A stretch of DNA of 64,000 nt. It comes from Thraustochytrium sp. TN22 (Eukaryota; Sar; Bigyra; Thraustochytrida; Thraustochytriidae). Location of the stretch: positions 1 to 64,000 of the forward strand of contig JABLUY010000079.1 in NCBI GenBank assembly GCA_013306675.1, read 5' to 3'. A model generated the notes under the pieces. That model was not told the origin of the DNA and did not search any database. It worked only from the letters and a program-made list of their open reading frames with translations. This document shows, piece by piece, positions 18,358 to 28,000 of this stretch. The translations under genes and the position numbers were made by a program. Each line of letters starts with the position of its first letter. Within the stretch, counting starts at the first letter, position 1.

Positions 18358-19944
18358 TTAGTTGAAGACGCCTTCCTCGCTTGGCGAGGTCGGCGAGACG
18401 ACCTGAGCGCCAGCCGCGGAGCCAGTGTCCAGCGTCGGCACCTGCGATGCAGGCGGGTGCTGCTGCTGCGGCTGCATGTGCGATGCTGGAGGCGGCTGCA
18501 CCTGGCGCTGCATGTGCGGCGGAACCTGCTGTGCAGGTTGGTGCATGGGCTGCTGCTGCATAGACTGCTGCTGCATGGGCTGCTGCTGCATAGGCTGCTG
18601 CTGCATAGGTTGTGAGCGCTGGCTCGGATTAAAGGGCTGCACATTGCTGGCCGGCGAAAAGACCTGCACGTTAGTCCCGCCAAAGGACGAGGGCGGCGCG
18701 GTCGAGGATGGAACGCTACCAGGCGCAGAGCCAAGGGCGGCGCCGTAGGGGACAGGCTGGCCGCCCGTGTTGGTGGCGGCGTTGTACGAAACGTAGCGGC
18801 CTTGCGCGAAGGGGTTTGTCTTGGCAAGGCCGGGGTTATACGTGGGCGGCGCGACAGGTGCCGACGCGGAGGGTCCGCTGGAGCCCACGTCCATGTACGA
18901 GGACTTGTTGCCATACTTGGCTGCGAGCGTCGGGTTGCCCACGGTGGTGACAAAGCCGTCGTCGTGCAGCACAAAGGAGCGGCCCGAGTCCGCCCGGCGG
19001 TTCGGGTCCACGTACGAGGAGTGAACCCCGGTCGGCGGCGCCGACTGCGTCGTCGGTGGCGCGGAAGGCGGCGCTGACTGCGCAGGCTGAAAGGTCGGCT
19101 GCGCCGGCGCCGCAGGCGAAGGTGCCGGCGCGGGAGCTGGCGTAGGGGCAGGCGACTGCGTCTGGTGCGCCGAGGGCGAGTTGACCGCGCTCGGATTAAA
19201 GGGCTTGAACGAGGCGGGCGCCACCGACGGGGAAGGCGGCGCCTGTGGGCCGCCGGACGGCGAGGATGGCGGCGGCGGCGCCGCTGCTGCCGCCGCGGAC
19301 GGCGAGGGCGGGGCGCCTGCTGGCGCCGAGCCGGGCGGGCGCATCATGGCCTGCATTTGCGCGTCCGCGCCGGCAGCCTGCGGCGCAGGCGGACCCGAGT
19401 ACGCCTCGCCCACCTTGGGCGGTGGGGCGATGTTGGCGAGGCGCGCCTGGTGCGCAGCCGGGTCGATGGTGGCGCCCACAATCTGCGGCGCCGTGCCCGT
19501 GCGCTGCTCCTCCTCGAACATGATGGGCATGAGGTACTGGCGCAGCCCAAAGCCCTGCGCCACGTCGTACACGTTCTTGCCCTTGTCGTTGCGCTCGAGG
19601 ATGCTAATGCCGTAGCCCAGGAAGCGCTTGACCAGCTCCGTGTGGCCCTTGGCCGCGGCAAAGTGCAGGCACGTGTTGCCGCCCTGGCCGCGCGCCTGGA
19701 TATCCGCGCCGCGGCCCAGCAAGTAGTCCACGACGTGCGGCTGCCCGTTGAAGCAGGCCACGTGCAGCGGCGTGTTGCCATTGCCGTTGCGCCAGTTCAC
19801 GTCATACCCGCGGCGCTCCACGAAGTCCTGCACGCCAGCCAGGTCGCCTGCCGCCAGCGCGCCCAGGAACCTCTCCTCGTCCGTCGGCTCGGGCGCCAGC
19901 ACCTTGTACAGCTCGTTCACCTTGTCCTCAAAGAAGCCGAACAT
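18358..19944 (-). CDS. Ankyrin-repeat protein with Pro/Gln-rich tail
   Basis: This 528-residue protein has ankyrin repeats at about residues 20-135 (NTPLHVACFNGQPHVVDYLL and NTCLHFAAAKGHTELVKRFL are clear units), which mediate protein binding. The rest is low complexity: Pro/Ala/Ser-rich, with a short conserved-looking segment FVLHDDGFVTTVGNPTLAAK near 330-350 and a tandem PMQQQ repeat near 445-470, then a Gln/Pro-rich end. The tail resembles adaptor or trafficking proteins with disordered arms. The start at 19944 begins just before the ankyrin unit (MFGFFEDKVNELYKVL); the frame upstream is GC-repeat driven. Specific function is unknown. Confidence 0.75.
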   Translation of the reverse strand: MFGFFEDKVNELYKVLAPEPTDEERFLGALAAGDLAGVQDFVERRGYDVNWRNGNGNTPLHVACFNGQPHVVDYLLGRGADIQARGQGGNTCLHFAAAKGHTELVKRFLGYGISILERNDKGKNVYDVAQGFGLRQYLMPIMFEEEQRTGTAPQIVGATIDPAAHQARLANIAPPPKVGEAYSGPPAPQAAGADAQMQAMMRPPGSAPAGAPPSPSAAAAAAPPPPSSPSGGPQAPPSPSVAPASFKPFNPSAVNSPSAHQTQSPAPTPAPAPAPSPAAPAQPTFQPAQSAPPSAPPTTQSAPPTGVHSSYVDPNRRADSGRSFVLHDDGFVTTVGNPTLAAKYGNKSSYMDVGSSGPSASAPVAPPTYNPGLAKTNPFAQGRYVSYNAATNTGGQPVPYGAALGSAPGSVPSSTAPPSSFGGTNVQVFSPASNVQPFNPSQRSQPMQQQPMQQQPMQQQSMQQQPMHQPAQQVPPHMQRQVQPPPASHMQPQQQHPPASQVPTLDTGSAAGAQVVSPTSPSEEGVFN

Positions 19945-20148
19945 GGTTGGGTCTCCCTCGTCGCAACGGCCGCGCAGCGCACCAGCCGCCGCGCGCGGTG
20001 GGCGACCGGGCCGCGCCGCGCCGCTCCGCCGCCGCCGCCGACCGCGCGACCGACGCCGGCCGGAGCGCGCCGGAGCGGAGTCTGCTGGCCTGCCTGCCTG
20101 CACTGCGCCTCGCCTCAAGCGGCGCGCCCAGGTTGGCGCTCCGGGCGT

Positions 20149-21040
20149 TGCAAGTGCGCTATGCGGGCCGCGCCACTGGCGCTCTCGCCGGCCGCAAGTG
20201 GGGCGCCAGGGCCCCCTCTATTGGCTACAAGTAGAGCATTGCGCAGCCTAGCGGGCTGGAGCTGGAGCTGGAGGAGGTCGCGCCCGGCGCGCGCAAGCTG
20301 GCCGCCGGCGAGCAGGCGCCGCGGGACTCGCGTCCACAGGCAGCCAGCGGAGGCGGCGCGGAGTTTGCGGCGACGAGCGGGAGAGGAAGAGCGCAGGAGC
20401 AGGGCGGGGCAAGACGCAGAAGAACGAGGACGGGAAGAATTGACTTGAGGCATGAATTCTACCTCGAGAGAGATCAGGGCCGAGGCCGCCGGGCGCAGGG
20501 CGCCGCGGCGGACGCGGAGGAGCGCAGCTCCGCGTGCTGCTGCGTCGGGTCCTGCCGGCAGGCTCACTCCGAGTCGAGCTCGCCCGGAATCACAAGGCGC
20601 GCCATCACCAGCGAGCCGGGACGGGAGCCGCGGGACGAAGACCCAGTGTCCCAGCGAGTGAGGGTCTGCGGGTTGGGCGGCAGCGCGAGCGGCGAGGCGC
20701 CCGCCACGGCGACGTCCAGCCCGGCGGCGTCCGCAGGCGGGCCCTCCGGCGCCGACGCCAGCAGCAGCAGCAGCAGCGGCAGCAGCTGCTGCGTGTCGGC
20801 GTCTCCGGCGAAGGGGCTTGCATCGATCGTGCCTGGGTTGGGCCGCGCATGGCGGTGATGGCCAACCGCACGCGAGGACTCGAGCTTGCGCTTCATCGCG
20901 GTGGGCGCGGGCCTGGGCGTGGACGTCGGCGCGGGCGTCTGCTTCGCTCGTCTCGCGCCGTGCGCTCCTTGCCGTGCGCTCCCGATCAGTGGATTGTATG
21001 TCTGCCGCCCAGGTTGCGGGTGGAATACCCAGGGTCGGCC
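20149..21040. repeat. Segmental duplication, copy 1 (5' flank of ankyrin gene)
   Basis: This block matches 21713-22700 in the same orientation, about 1.6 kb apart. Long stretches are nearly identical (for example around GACCCAGTGTCCCAGCGAGT and GGGTTGGGCGGCAGCGCGAG), separated by small indels and diverged patches. It begins about 200 bases upstream of the ankyrin start codon, so the promoter area was probably included in the duplicated unit. Confidence 0.8.
20564..20896 (-). CDS. Hypothetical 110-residue protein, duplicated copy 1
   Basis: An ATG-started frame of 110 codons begins MKRKLESSRAVGHHRH, has a run of leucines (QLLPLLLLLLASAPEG, from a CAG/CTG repeat) and ends RLVIPGELDSE. Its partner at 22211-22552 keeps the whole frame, with a nine-base length difference near the end that preserves frame. 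Other frames also stay open, so coding status is uncertain. No domain recognised. Confidence 0.25.
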   Translation of the reverse strand: MKRKLESSRAVGHHRHARPNPGTIDASPFAGDADTQQLLPLLLLLLASAPEGPPADAAGLDVAVAGASPLALPPNPQTLTRWDTGSSSRGSRPGSLVMARLVIPGELDSE

Positions 21041-21712
21041 GCGGCTTTTGGCCTGCAAAGGAAGAGGCGCCGGCACTGCCCGGCAGTAGTGGCCCGCACA
21101 GATCAGGAGCTGAGGGAAGATGACCACGTACGCGCGCACACGCAGCGCTGGGCCGGCCGCTGCCCTGACGCAGGCAAGAGTCCAAGACAACCCACTGAGG
21201 GGGGGTGGGTCACCATTCTAGTCGGCCTAAGTAACTCCTACGGGCTGGCGTGGCAGACTCTGTCGCGCCTTTGTCGCTCGCGTCGCTCGCGTCGCTCGAG
21301 CTTGGCCGTGCTCAGCAGAGTCGAGACAGTCACGGTCAGACAGTTCGGCTGGAGGGTGTAGCGGTTCACCGGTTCACCGCCAGGAGGTGCATACATCCTC
21401 GTCTCCGCTTGCCATAGGTTGCTGTGCGCGGCGGCGCGCGTGAGCTGACAGGGACGCGGAGAGTCATCAGGCTTACACCAGAGTGCAGGTGAGCGGGGGG
21501 CAGCGCGCGCAGGCTCGAGCGGCAGGACCAGGGCGCGGGGTTGCAGGAGGCCCAGGAGGCAGGACTTGGAGAGGGCAGGCGAGGTAGCGGAGGCGGTGAG
21601 CCTGCGATCACAGAGGTGCCCGGGCATGCCAGAGTGGGAGACAGCCGGGGCGAGCGGCCACGGCCTACGGTGCGGACCAGCCAAGCCCAAGTTGGTTGAC
21701 CCTGTTCGCGCG
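21041..21712. other. Spacer between duplicated blocks
   Basis: I see no supported gene. It includes a short tandem run GTCGCTCGC near 21276-21300 and GGGCACCTCC-type units at the right border (about 21745-21775). Open frames here are GC-driven. Confidence 0.55.
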
Positions 21713-22700
21713 TGCAAGTGCGCTACGCCGGCCGTGCTACTTGCGCTCCGGGCACCTCCGGGCACCTCCGGGCGCCTCCATGCGGCCCCGCGTGCGTTTT
21801 TGCGGCGATCAGCATCCTGTTGACTTTTCCTAGCGTTGACCAGTGCAGCAGCCAGTGCGGTTTTAACTTGTATCCTTGTATCTTCTAGTTGCTCGGCCTG
21901 AGGTCGCGCCGCGCGAGCGCGAGCTGGCTGGTTGGCCCGGGCCGGCAAGTCGGGCTCGCGGCGCCGCGGGACTCGCGTCAACAGGCAACCAACGAAGGCG
22001 GATCTGCGTACGGTGACAACGACAGGAGAGAAACCAGGGCCGAGACGTGGCAAGGCGTGGCAAGGCGCAGCGAATGAGACGTGAAGAATTGGCTTGAAGC
22101 ACGAGTTCTACCTCGAGAGATCAGGGCCGAGGCCGCCGGGCGCAGGGCGCCGCGGCAGACGCGGAGGAGCGCAGCTCCGCGTGATGCTGCCTCGGGTCCA
22201 GCAAGCAGGCTCACTCCGAGTCGAGCTCGCCCGGAACGGTTGGAACCACAAGGCGCACCATCACCAGCGAGCCGAGGCGGGAGCCGCGGGACGGAGACCC
22301 AGTGTCCCAGCGAGTGAGGGTCTGCGGGTTGGGCGGCAGCGCGAGCGGCGAGGCGCCCGCCACGGCGATGTCCAGCCCGGCGGCGCCGGCAGGCGCACCC
22401 TCCGGCGCCGACGCCAGCAGCAGCAGCAGCAGCGGCAGCAGCTGCTGCGTGTCGGCGTCTCCGGCGAAGGGGCTTGCATCGATCGTGCCTGGGTTGGGCC
22501 GCGCATGGCGGTGATGGCCAACCCCACGCGAGGACTCGAGCTTGCGCTTCATCGCGGTGGGCGCGGGCCTGGGCGTGGACGTCGGCGCGGGCGTCTGCTT
22601 CGCTCGGCCTCGCGTCGTGCGCTCCTTGCTGTGCGCTCCCGATCAGTTGATTGTATGTCTGCCGCCCAGGTTGCGGGTGGAATTGGTCGGCCGCCGGCAT
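21713..22700. repeat. Segmental duplication, copy 2
   Basis: This is the second copy of 20149-21040, starting at GCAAGTGCGCTACGCCGGCC and ending soon after TGTATGTCTGCCGCCCAGG. A third fragment with that last sequence lies at about 23200-23224. Confidence 0.8.
22211..22552 (-). CDS. Hypothetical 113-residue protein, duplicated copy 2
   Basis: This is the counterpart of 20564-20896 with three extra residues (PTV) near the C-terminus and about a dozen substitutions. No domain recognised. It may be a chance frame in a duplicated non-coding region. Confidence 0.25.
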   Translation of the reverse strand: MKRKLESSRGVGHHRHARPNPGTIDASPFAGDADTQQLLPLLLLLLASAPEGAPAGAAGLDIAVAGASPLALPPNPQTLTRWDTGSPSRGSRLGSLVMVRLVVPTVPGELDSE

Positions 22701-24156
22701 CTGCGGCCACCTCGTGACCTCGTGGCTGGACCGCGCGGCGCCGGCAAGCCGTCGACTCCCACTCCCATGATGCCCACTCCCATGATGCCCCCCAAAATGA
22801 AGCGCCTCTCAGCCTGCTTCGGGCTTCGTGGCGCACACACCAGGGCATGTCACGAGGCTGAAGCGGCGTTCGCCGGCCGGCCGCGCCGGCCGCAGAGCTG
22901 AAGAGCCGGGAGGAGCCTTGGCCGAGCCTTGTCCGAGTCCGCAACCCGCAACCGTCACGGTGACAGGGGCTGATTAGACCGGTTCGCCGGCGAACCCGGT
23001 CTATTTTCATGACCATGTTACGGTAGCTTGTAATCCACATCCTCTCGAGAGCAATGCTCTAGCTCGACATAATTCAATTGCTTCGTGCTCCGCTTCCTGA
23101 AATTTTGATGATTGCTGGTTCTTTTTTGGTGCTGATGACACCTTCATGACCATCTGTAGATCAAGCATTCCAGTTCCAGAGGAGCCTCAAGACAGTGTGA
23201 TTGTATGTCTGCCGCCCAGGTTGCAGCTGCTTCCCTGATTAGAAATTAGTGATAGAACACCGCGCGGCCTTTTGCGCCTGGGCTAGCGTACTTGCCGAAG
23301 TCGCCGCGCCCCGCGCCCTGTTCTCCAAGTTGCCAGCAAGGCCAGCCGTGGCGGCAACAGACTGCCGACGACCCCCAGTGACCGCAACGGGAGAGCGCTC
23401 TCCCCGGGCCCCCTCTCCCCCTCTCCCCTCTGCCCCCGTAGCTGTCCCTCAAGAGTCAGTCACAGGGAGGCTCGCAGGCAGACTGACTGTGAGCAGCCAG
23501 GCATGCGGTCATTGGCACCGGCACTGGCAGGGCACTCAGGTCAGGCCAACCAGACTCGGCCCGGGATGAACGAACGAGAACATTGACAGCGACTTCGACT
23601 CGCGAAGGAAGTCGCCTCCTTCTGCACCAAGGGTTTCATGTCCATGGAGAGCCGACGCTCAGCGCTCCTGCCGTGGTGCTCCTTGCAGAGCTTCTCCGAT
23701 GGAGTGAGACTCTACGGAAGGCGATGTTCTGGTCAAGGCAGCCCGTGAGGAGCTTGAGGCTTAACTCACGGACAGCAAGGACTCAGTGCGGGAGAGTGCG
23801 AATTGAAGGACACTGACAGGTGGCTTTCTTATGCCTGGGAAGCGTCTCGAACAGCAAATGGCAAAGCTGCTTCCAGCAACCCCAAGAGGCGATGAAAAGG
23901 AAAGTAAAATACGGAAGCCGAAGGCCCTGTTGTTGTGCAACGACCGCAAAACGCGCTTGCGCGCTGCGTTCTGTCAGCGAAAATTCTGCGCCGCGCGACT
24001 CTGCAACCGTCTTGCGTCGCTCGCGCGAAGGCGCCTCCCCAAATCAACTCTGGGCTGCGCTTCCCACGAAGGCGAGCAAACCTCGGATGCCAGACCAAAA
24101 GATGAATTTTTACAGTGGTCACGTGTCGCACCCATGCGACACGCCACTTGCAGACG
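22701..24156. other. Gene-poor, AT-richer stretch
   Basis: Composition here, particularly about 23000-23200 and 23600-24150, is less GC-rich than the rest of the window. Short frames such as 23831-24160 plus (MPGKRLEQQMAKLLPATPRG at its start) show no recognisable domain. It may be old inserted or decayed sequence. Confidence 0.45.
22976..23003. other. Perfect-bar-one-base hairpin
   Basis: The sequence AGACCGGTTCGCC is followed directly by its reverse complement with one extra G, then ATTTT. The 13-14 base stem has almost no loop. Biological role is unknown; in a eukaryote I would not call it a terminator. Confidence 0.6.
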
Positions 24157-24438
24157 CTAACAATGGGTGGATCGCCTGGGATCGTCGTGGAGCCAGGGCT
24201 CTGATACCGCAATGTCCATGCTGGTGTAGCGCGAAGTGCTGTTGCTCGTTCGGATGGCTTGGGTGAGCAGCTGTATGTCGAAGTCGCCCTCCTCATCGGC
24301 TGCGAGCGAATCGTCCAATGCGATGCTCGTCGTGGAGACAGAAAATGAGTCGCGCGAGGAGTTCTTCATGGCGGTGTCAGCGGATACGCTGCTTGCAGCA
24401 GTCTCAATCAGGGTTGCCGCTCTCTTCGGGCGGGGCAT
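24157..24438 (-). CDS. Hypothetical 93-residue protein
   Basis: An ATG frame begins MPRPKRAATLIETAASSV and includes LDDSLAADEEGDFDIQLLTQ. Unlike most chance frames here it is not a low-complexity Arg/Ala/Pro string, and its DNA is less GC-biased. The frame also extends upstream without an ATG into the tandem repeat at 24460-24990. It may be an exon of a larger gene or a remnant. No family recognised. Confidence 0.3.
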   Translation of the reverse strand: MPRPKRAATLIETAASSVSADTAMKNSSRDSFSVSTTSIALDDSLAADEEGDFDIQLLTQAIRTSNSTSRYTSMDIAVSEPWLHDDPRRSTHC

Positions 24439-24459
24439 GGGAATAAGATCGGCAAGGCT

Positions 24460-24990
24460 TTGCCGGCGGTGGCGCTTGGCGTGCTTGCAGAACTCGTCCT
24501 GGTCTGCTCGGCCGCCGTGCTCTCGCCTCGACGTGGGCGAGGAGGCGGGAGGAGGAGGAAGGAGACCAGACTTCTCTGCCGAGCGCCCCCAGACCTGGTA
24601 CAATCATTCTTTGAGCTCTCTTCAGCCACGGGCGGTGGCGCTTGGCGCGCTTGTAGAACTCGTCCTGGTCTGATCGGCAGCCATGCTCGCCTCGACGTGG
24701 GGGAGGAGACGCGAGGAAGAGGAAGGAGACCTAACTTCTCTGCCGCCCCCAGACCTGGTTCAATCATTCTTTGACTAGGCCTAGGCCTTCTACTTCTCTG
24801 CCAAGCGCCCCCAGACCTGGTTCAATCATTCTTTGAGCATTCTTCGGCCTCGGGCGGTGGGGCTTGGCGTGCTTGCAGAACTCGTCCTGGTCTGCTCGGC
24901 CGCCGTGGTCGCCTCGACGTGGGCGATGAGGCGCGAGCACTGAGCAGGGATTTCCTCCTCAGGAGAACTATCTTCGGACAGACCTGGTTC
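24460..24990. repeat. Three degenerate tandem units of about 160-220 bp
   Basis: Units start near 24465, 24630 and 24853 with GGCGTGCTTGCAGAACTCGT or a close variant, pass through CTCGACGTGGG and end with CAGACCTGGTTCAATCATTC (near 24590, 24750, 24813, with a last partial at about 24982). On the minus strand they encode repeated DQDEFCKHAKRHR-like peptides. The array runs up to the Rab3GAP2 start and may contain its promoter. Confidence 0.8.
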
Positions 24991-25048
24991 GATCAAACGC
25001 CGCGCGCGGCGGCCGCTCGAGCAGCGGCGGCGGCGCGCGCGCGCGCAG

Positions 25049-28000
25049 ATGCTGGCCGCGCGCGGCGTCGCTGTGGTCCCGCGCGAGACGCGGCGCGGCC
25101 GGGCAGGAGGGCATGGCGAAGAAGAAGATGGTGGCGGCGGGCGCGAGGGCCTGCTGCGCGCGGGCTCGCCGCGGTGCCTGACGGCGGCCGCGGGCCTGCG
25201 CGGCGCGACGTGGGTGGCGCTCGCGGTGGACGCGCGGTCCGTGCACGTGTGCGAGCTGGCGGCCGCAGGCGAGCAGGAGGAGGAGCCGCAGGAGCTGCGG
25301 CAGGTGCCGGTGTGGCGCGTGGCGAACCTGCAGGGCCTGCGCGCGCTGCGCTTCGCGGGCGAGGGCACGGCCACGTGCCTGGTGGCGGGGTACGCGAACG
25401 GGCTCCTGCGCGTCTTGCCCGTGAGCGAAGAGGCAGAGGTGACCTCGCGCGAGTTCGTGCTGCACGGCGCGCCCGTGCAGGAGCTGGCCTGCGTGGCGAG
25501 CGTGGTCTGGGTGCTGTACGAGGACCGGTCCGTGGTGAGCGTGGCGCTGGAGGAGCTGCAGACCTCGGCGAGCTGGACCGAGCCGGCGTCCATGCGCGTG
25601 TGGAAGCTGCGCAACCAGCGCCAGGTGGACGGCTTCGCTCCGTTGGCGTGGCAGCCCGCGTACTACGCGCCGGAGGCGCTGCTCTATGACGAGGCCGACC
25701 TGGCGGCCAGCGGCCCGGCGCACGCGCTCCTGACGGTCGGTGTGCGCCCGGCCTGGGCGATTCACGTCACGGCGGACACCGGGACGGACCGCAGCGCGGC
25801 CGCGGGCGGCTCCGCGCTCGTGCGCGAGATGGTCACGTCGGTGGCGACCTCGGTCGGGAGCCGCGTGTTCTCCATGGCGCGAGCCTGGTACAGCGGATCG
25901 TCAGCCTCCTCCAGTGCAGGCGCGGAGCCTGCGAGCGCCAGCACGGCAGCGGAGGAGGAGGAGGAGGAGGAGGAGGAGGAGGAGGAGGAAGACGCCGGCG
26001 ACGAGAGAGAGGACGGGGACGGCGCCGGGAGCGGGGACGAGGAAGACGCAGAGGGCGCCGAGGGCAAGGTGTTGGTCAAGGAGGCGGCAGACGCGCACTC
26101 GCGGCGCGGTGTGGTAAGCCTCGCGAGCCGGCACGCCATCTTCGACTCGGTGAACCGCGAGGTGAATGGACACCTGAACGGCGCAGACCCGTCTCAACGG
26201 TACGCCGTGAGTGTCGATTCGCTGGGGCGCGTTGTGCTCCTGGACGCGGCCGGCCTGCGCCTCTTGCGCACGTGGAAGGGCTACCGCGATGCGCAGACCG
26301 GGTGGATCACCAGCGCTGAGAACTGGGACGAAGGCGAGACGAAGACCAAGGACCCGGTGCAGGAGCGCCGCGGGCAGTACCTGGTCATCCTCGCGCCGTG
26401 GCGCGAGACGCTCCAGGTGTGGCGCGTGCCAGGTTGCGTGCTGGTGGCGAGCGTGCTGGTGCCGGACTGCCAGGTGGGCGCCGTGCGGCTCGTGACGCAG
26501 GTGAGCTGGTCGAGCGGCGAGGCTCGGTGTTTCCTGCTTCGCGAGGCGGCTTCGGACCAGATCGCCATGCACGAGGTGCGCACGACGCGGCGCAGCCTGG
26601 AGCGCCTCATGACGCACCTGAGCAAGGGCAAGAACCAGCAGGCGGGCTTCATGGCGCACCAGTTCCGCCAGGCGCTCGCGAGCGGGCGCGCGCGCCAGGC
26701 GGAGGCCATCTTTTTCGCCACGACGCAGGCGGACGTGGTGTGGCGCCTGCTGCACGCCATGGACGCCGACCTGAGCGGCGCCCTGCTGCCGCCACAAGCC
26801 ACGCACCTGCGCCTCGTAGACCACGCGCTGGAGGTTCTGGACCGCATGAAGCAGGACGCCGCCTGCGAGCGGCTAGCACTTTTGCTCCGCGCGCGCGCCG
26901 CTGCGCTGCGCTGCATCGCGGCGCTTGCTGCACCCGACGCGAACGCGGACGATCAGCCCGCTTCGCTGGCTGATGTGGACGTCGACCCGGCGCTCGTGCC
27001 GGTCCCGTCGGAGGCCTTGGCGGTCTTTGACGCGGACCACGCCGACGCCGACGCCGACGCCAACGCCGCTGCGTCGCCGATCGGTACGCGCGAGCTCCTC
27101 GCCGGTCTCGACGCGCTCGTGACGCGAGACATGGACGACCCGCTGTGGACCGACCCGTCGTACGAGCAAATCAGCGCCCCGGACGCCTGGGCCCGCCGCC
27201 TGAGCGCGGACGCCCGCGCGCGTGTGGCGGCGCGCATCTTCGAACCGCTGCTCGTGGACGTTTTCTTGTTCAGCCGCGTCACCGAGGCACTCGCCTTCTT
27301 CGGGCTCGACCAGGCCGCGGCGCTGCCCGCCATGCTGGCGTGGTGGTTCGCGCAGCCGCTCGTGCGCGTGCTGGAGGTCGCCAGCCACTCGCGCAGCGCT
27401 TTGGTGCGCATGCTCGAGCGCCTGGCGTCTGCGGAGCGCGCCGATGACCTCGTCGCGGCCGCGCGCGCCACGCCGCGCGTCTGCCACGCGCTCGTGCTCG
27501 TGCGGCTGGCGCTCGGCGGCCGCGGCGCGGCCGACGCCCTCCGCGAGGCGGCCGCCCGCCTCGAGGACACGCTCGTGGTGTGCTGTAGCACCGGCCGCGG
27601 CGACCTGAGCTGGGCGGCCCTGGCGGACCGGAGCGCAGCGCCCTTCGCGGCGGCGGTGGCCCGCGCGAGGCTCGAGAACCGGGACCTGGCCGCGCTGGAG
27701 AGGGCGCTTCCAGAGCGCCTGGCGGCCGCTGCCGACCTCGTCGCCGTGCACGAAGCGCTGTTCTTGTGCGAGTCGGCGCGAGACGGCGGCCCGGACGCCG
27801 ATGCCGACCTCTCGCGGGCGCTCGCGGCGACACGCCGTGTCGAGGACCGCGCTGTGCGGCGCGGGCTCGCCGTTCGCGTCCGCAACGCGGCCCTCGTGCC
27901 GCGCGTACAGGCGGGCCGCGTGTCCCAGCTCATGTGTGAGGTGGGGTTGGAAATTTTGGAGGTGGCCAAGGCGGCCGGACCAGACTCACGAGGCGCGACG

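Noticed and set aside
21238-22053. 271-residue minus-strand frame within the duplicated region
   Set aside because: No recognisable domain, no preserved counterpart in the other duplicated block and low complexity.
20149-22700. Pair of long terminal repeats of an inserted element
   Set aside because: The two duplicated blocks are direct and about 0.9 kb each, but only about 0.7 kb lies between them and it holds no element genes; simple tandem duplication explains them better.
24186-24220. Sequence resembling a retroelement primer-binding site (GGTATCAGAGCC on the minus strand)
   Set aside because: A 12-base match to the sequence complementary to initiator tRNA, but I see no flanking long terminal repeats and no gag or pol similarity nearby. 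At most it is an old remnant.
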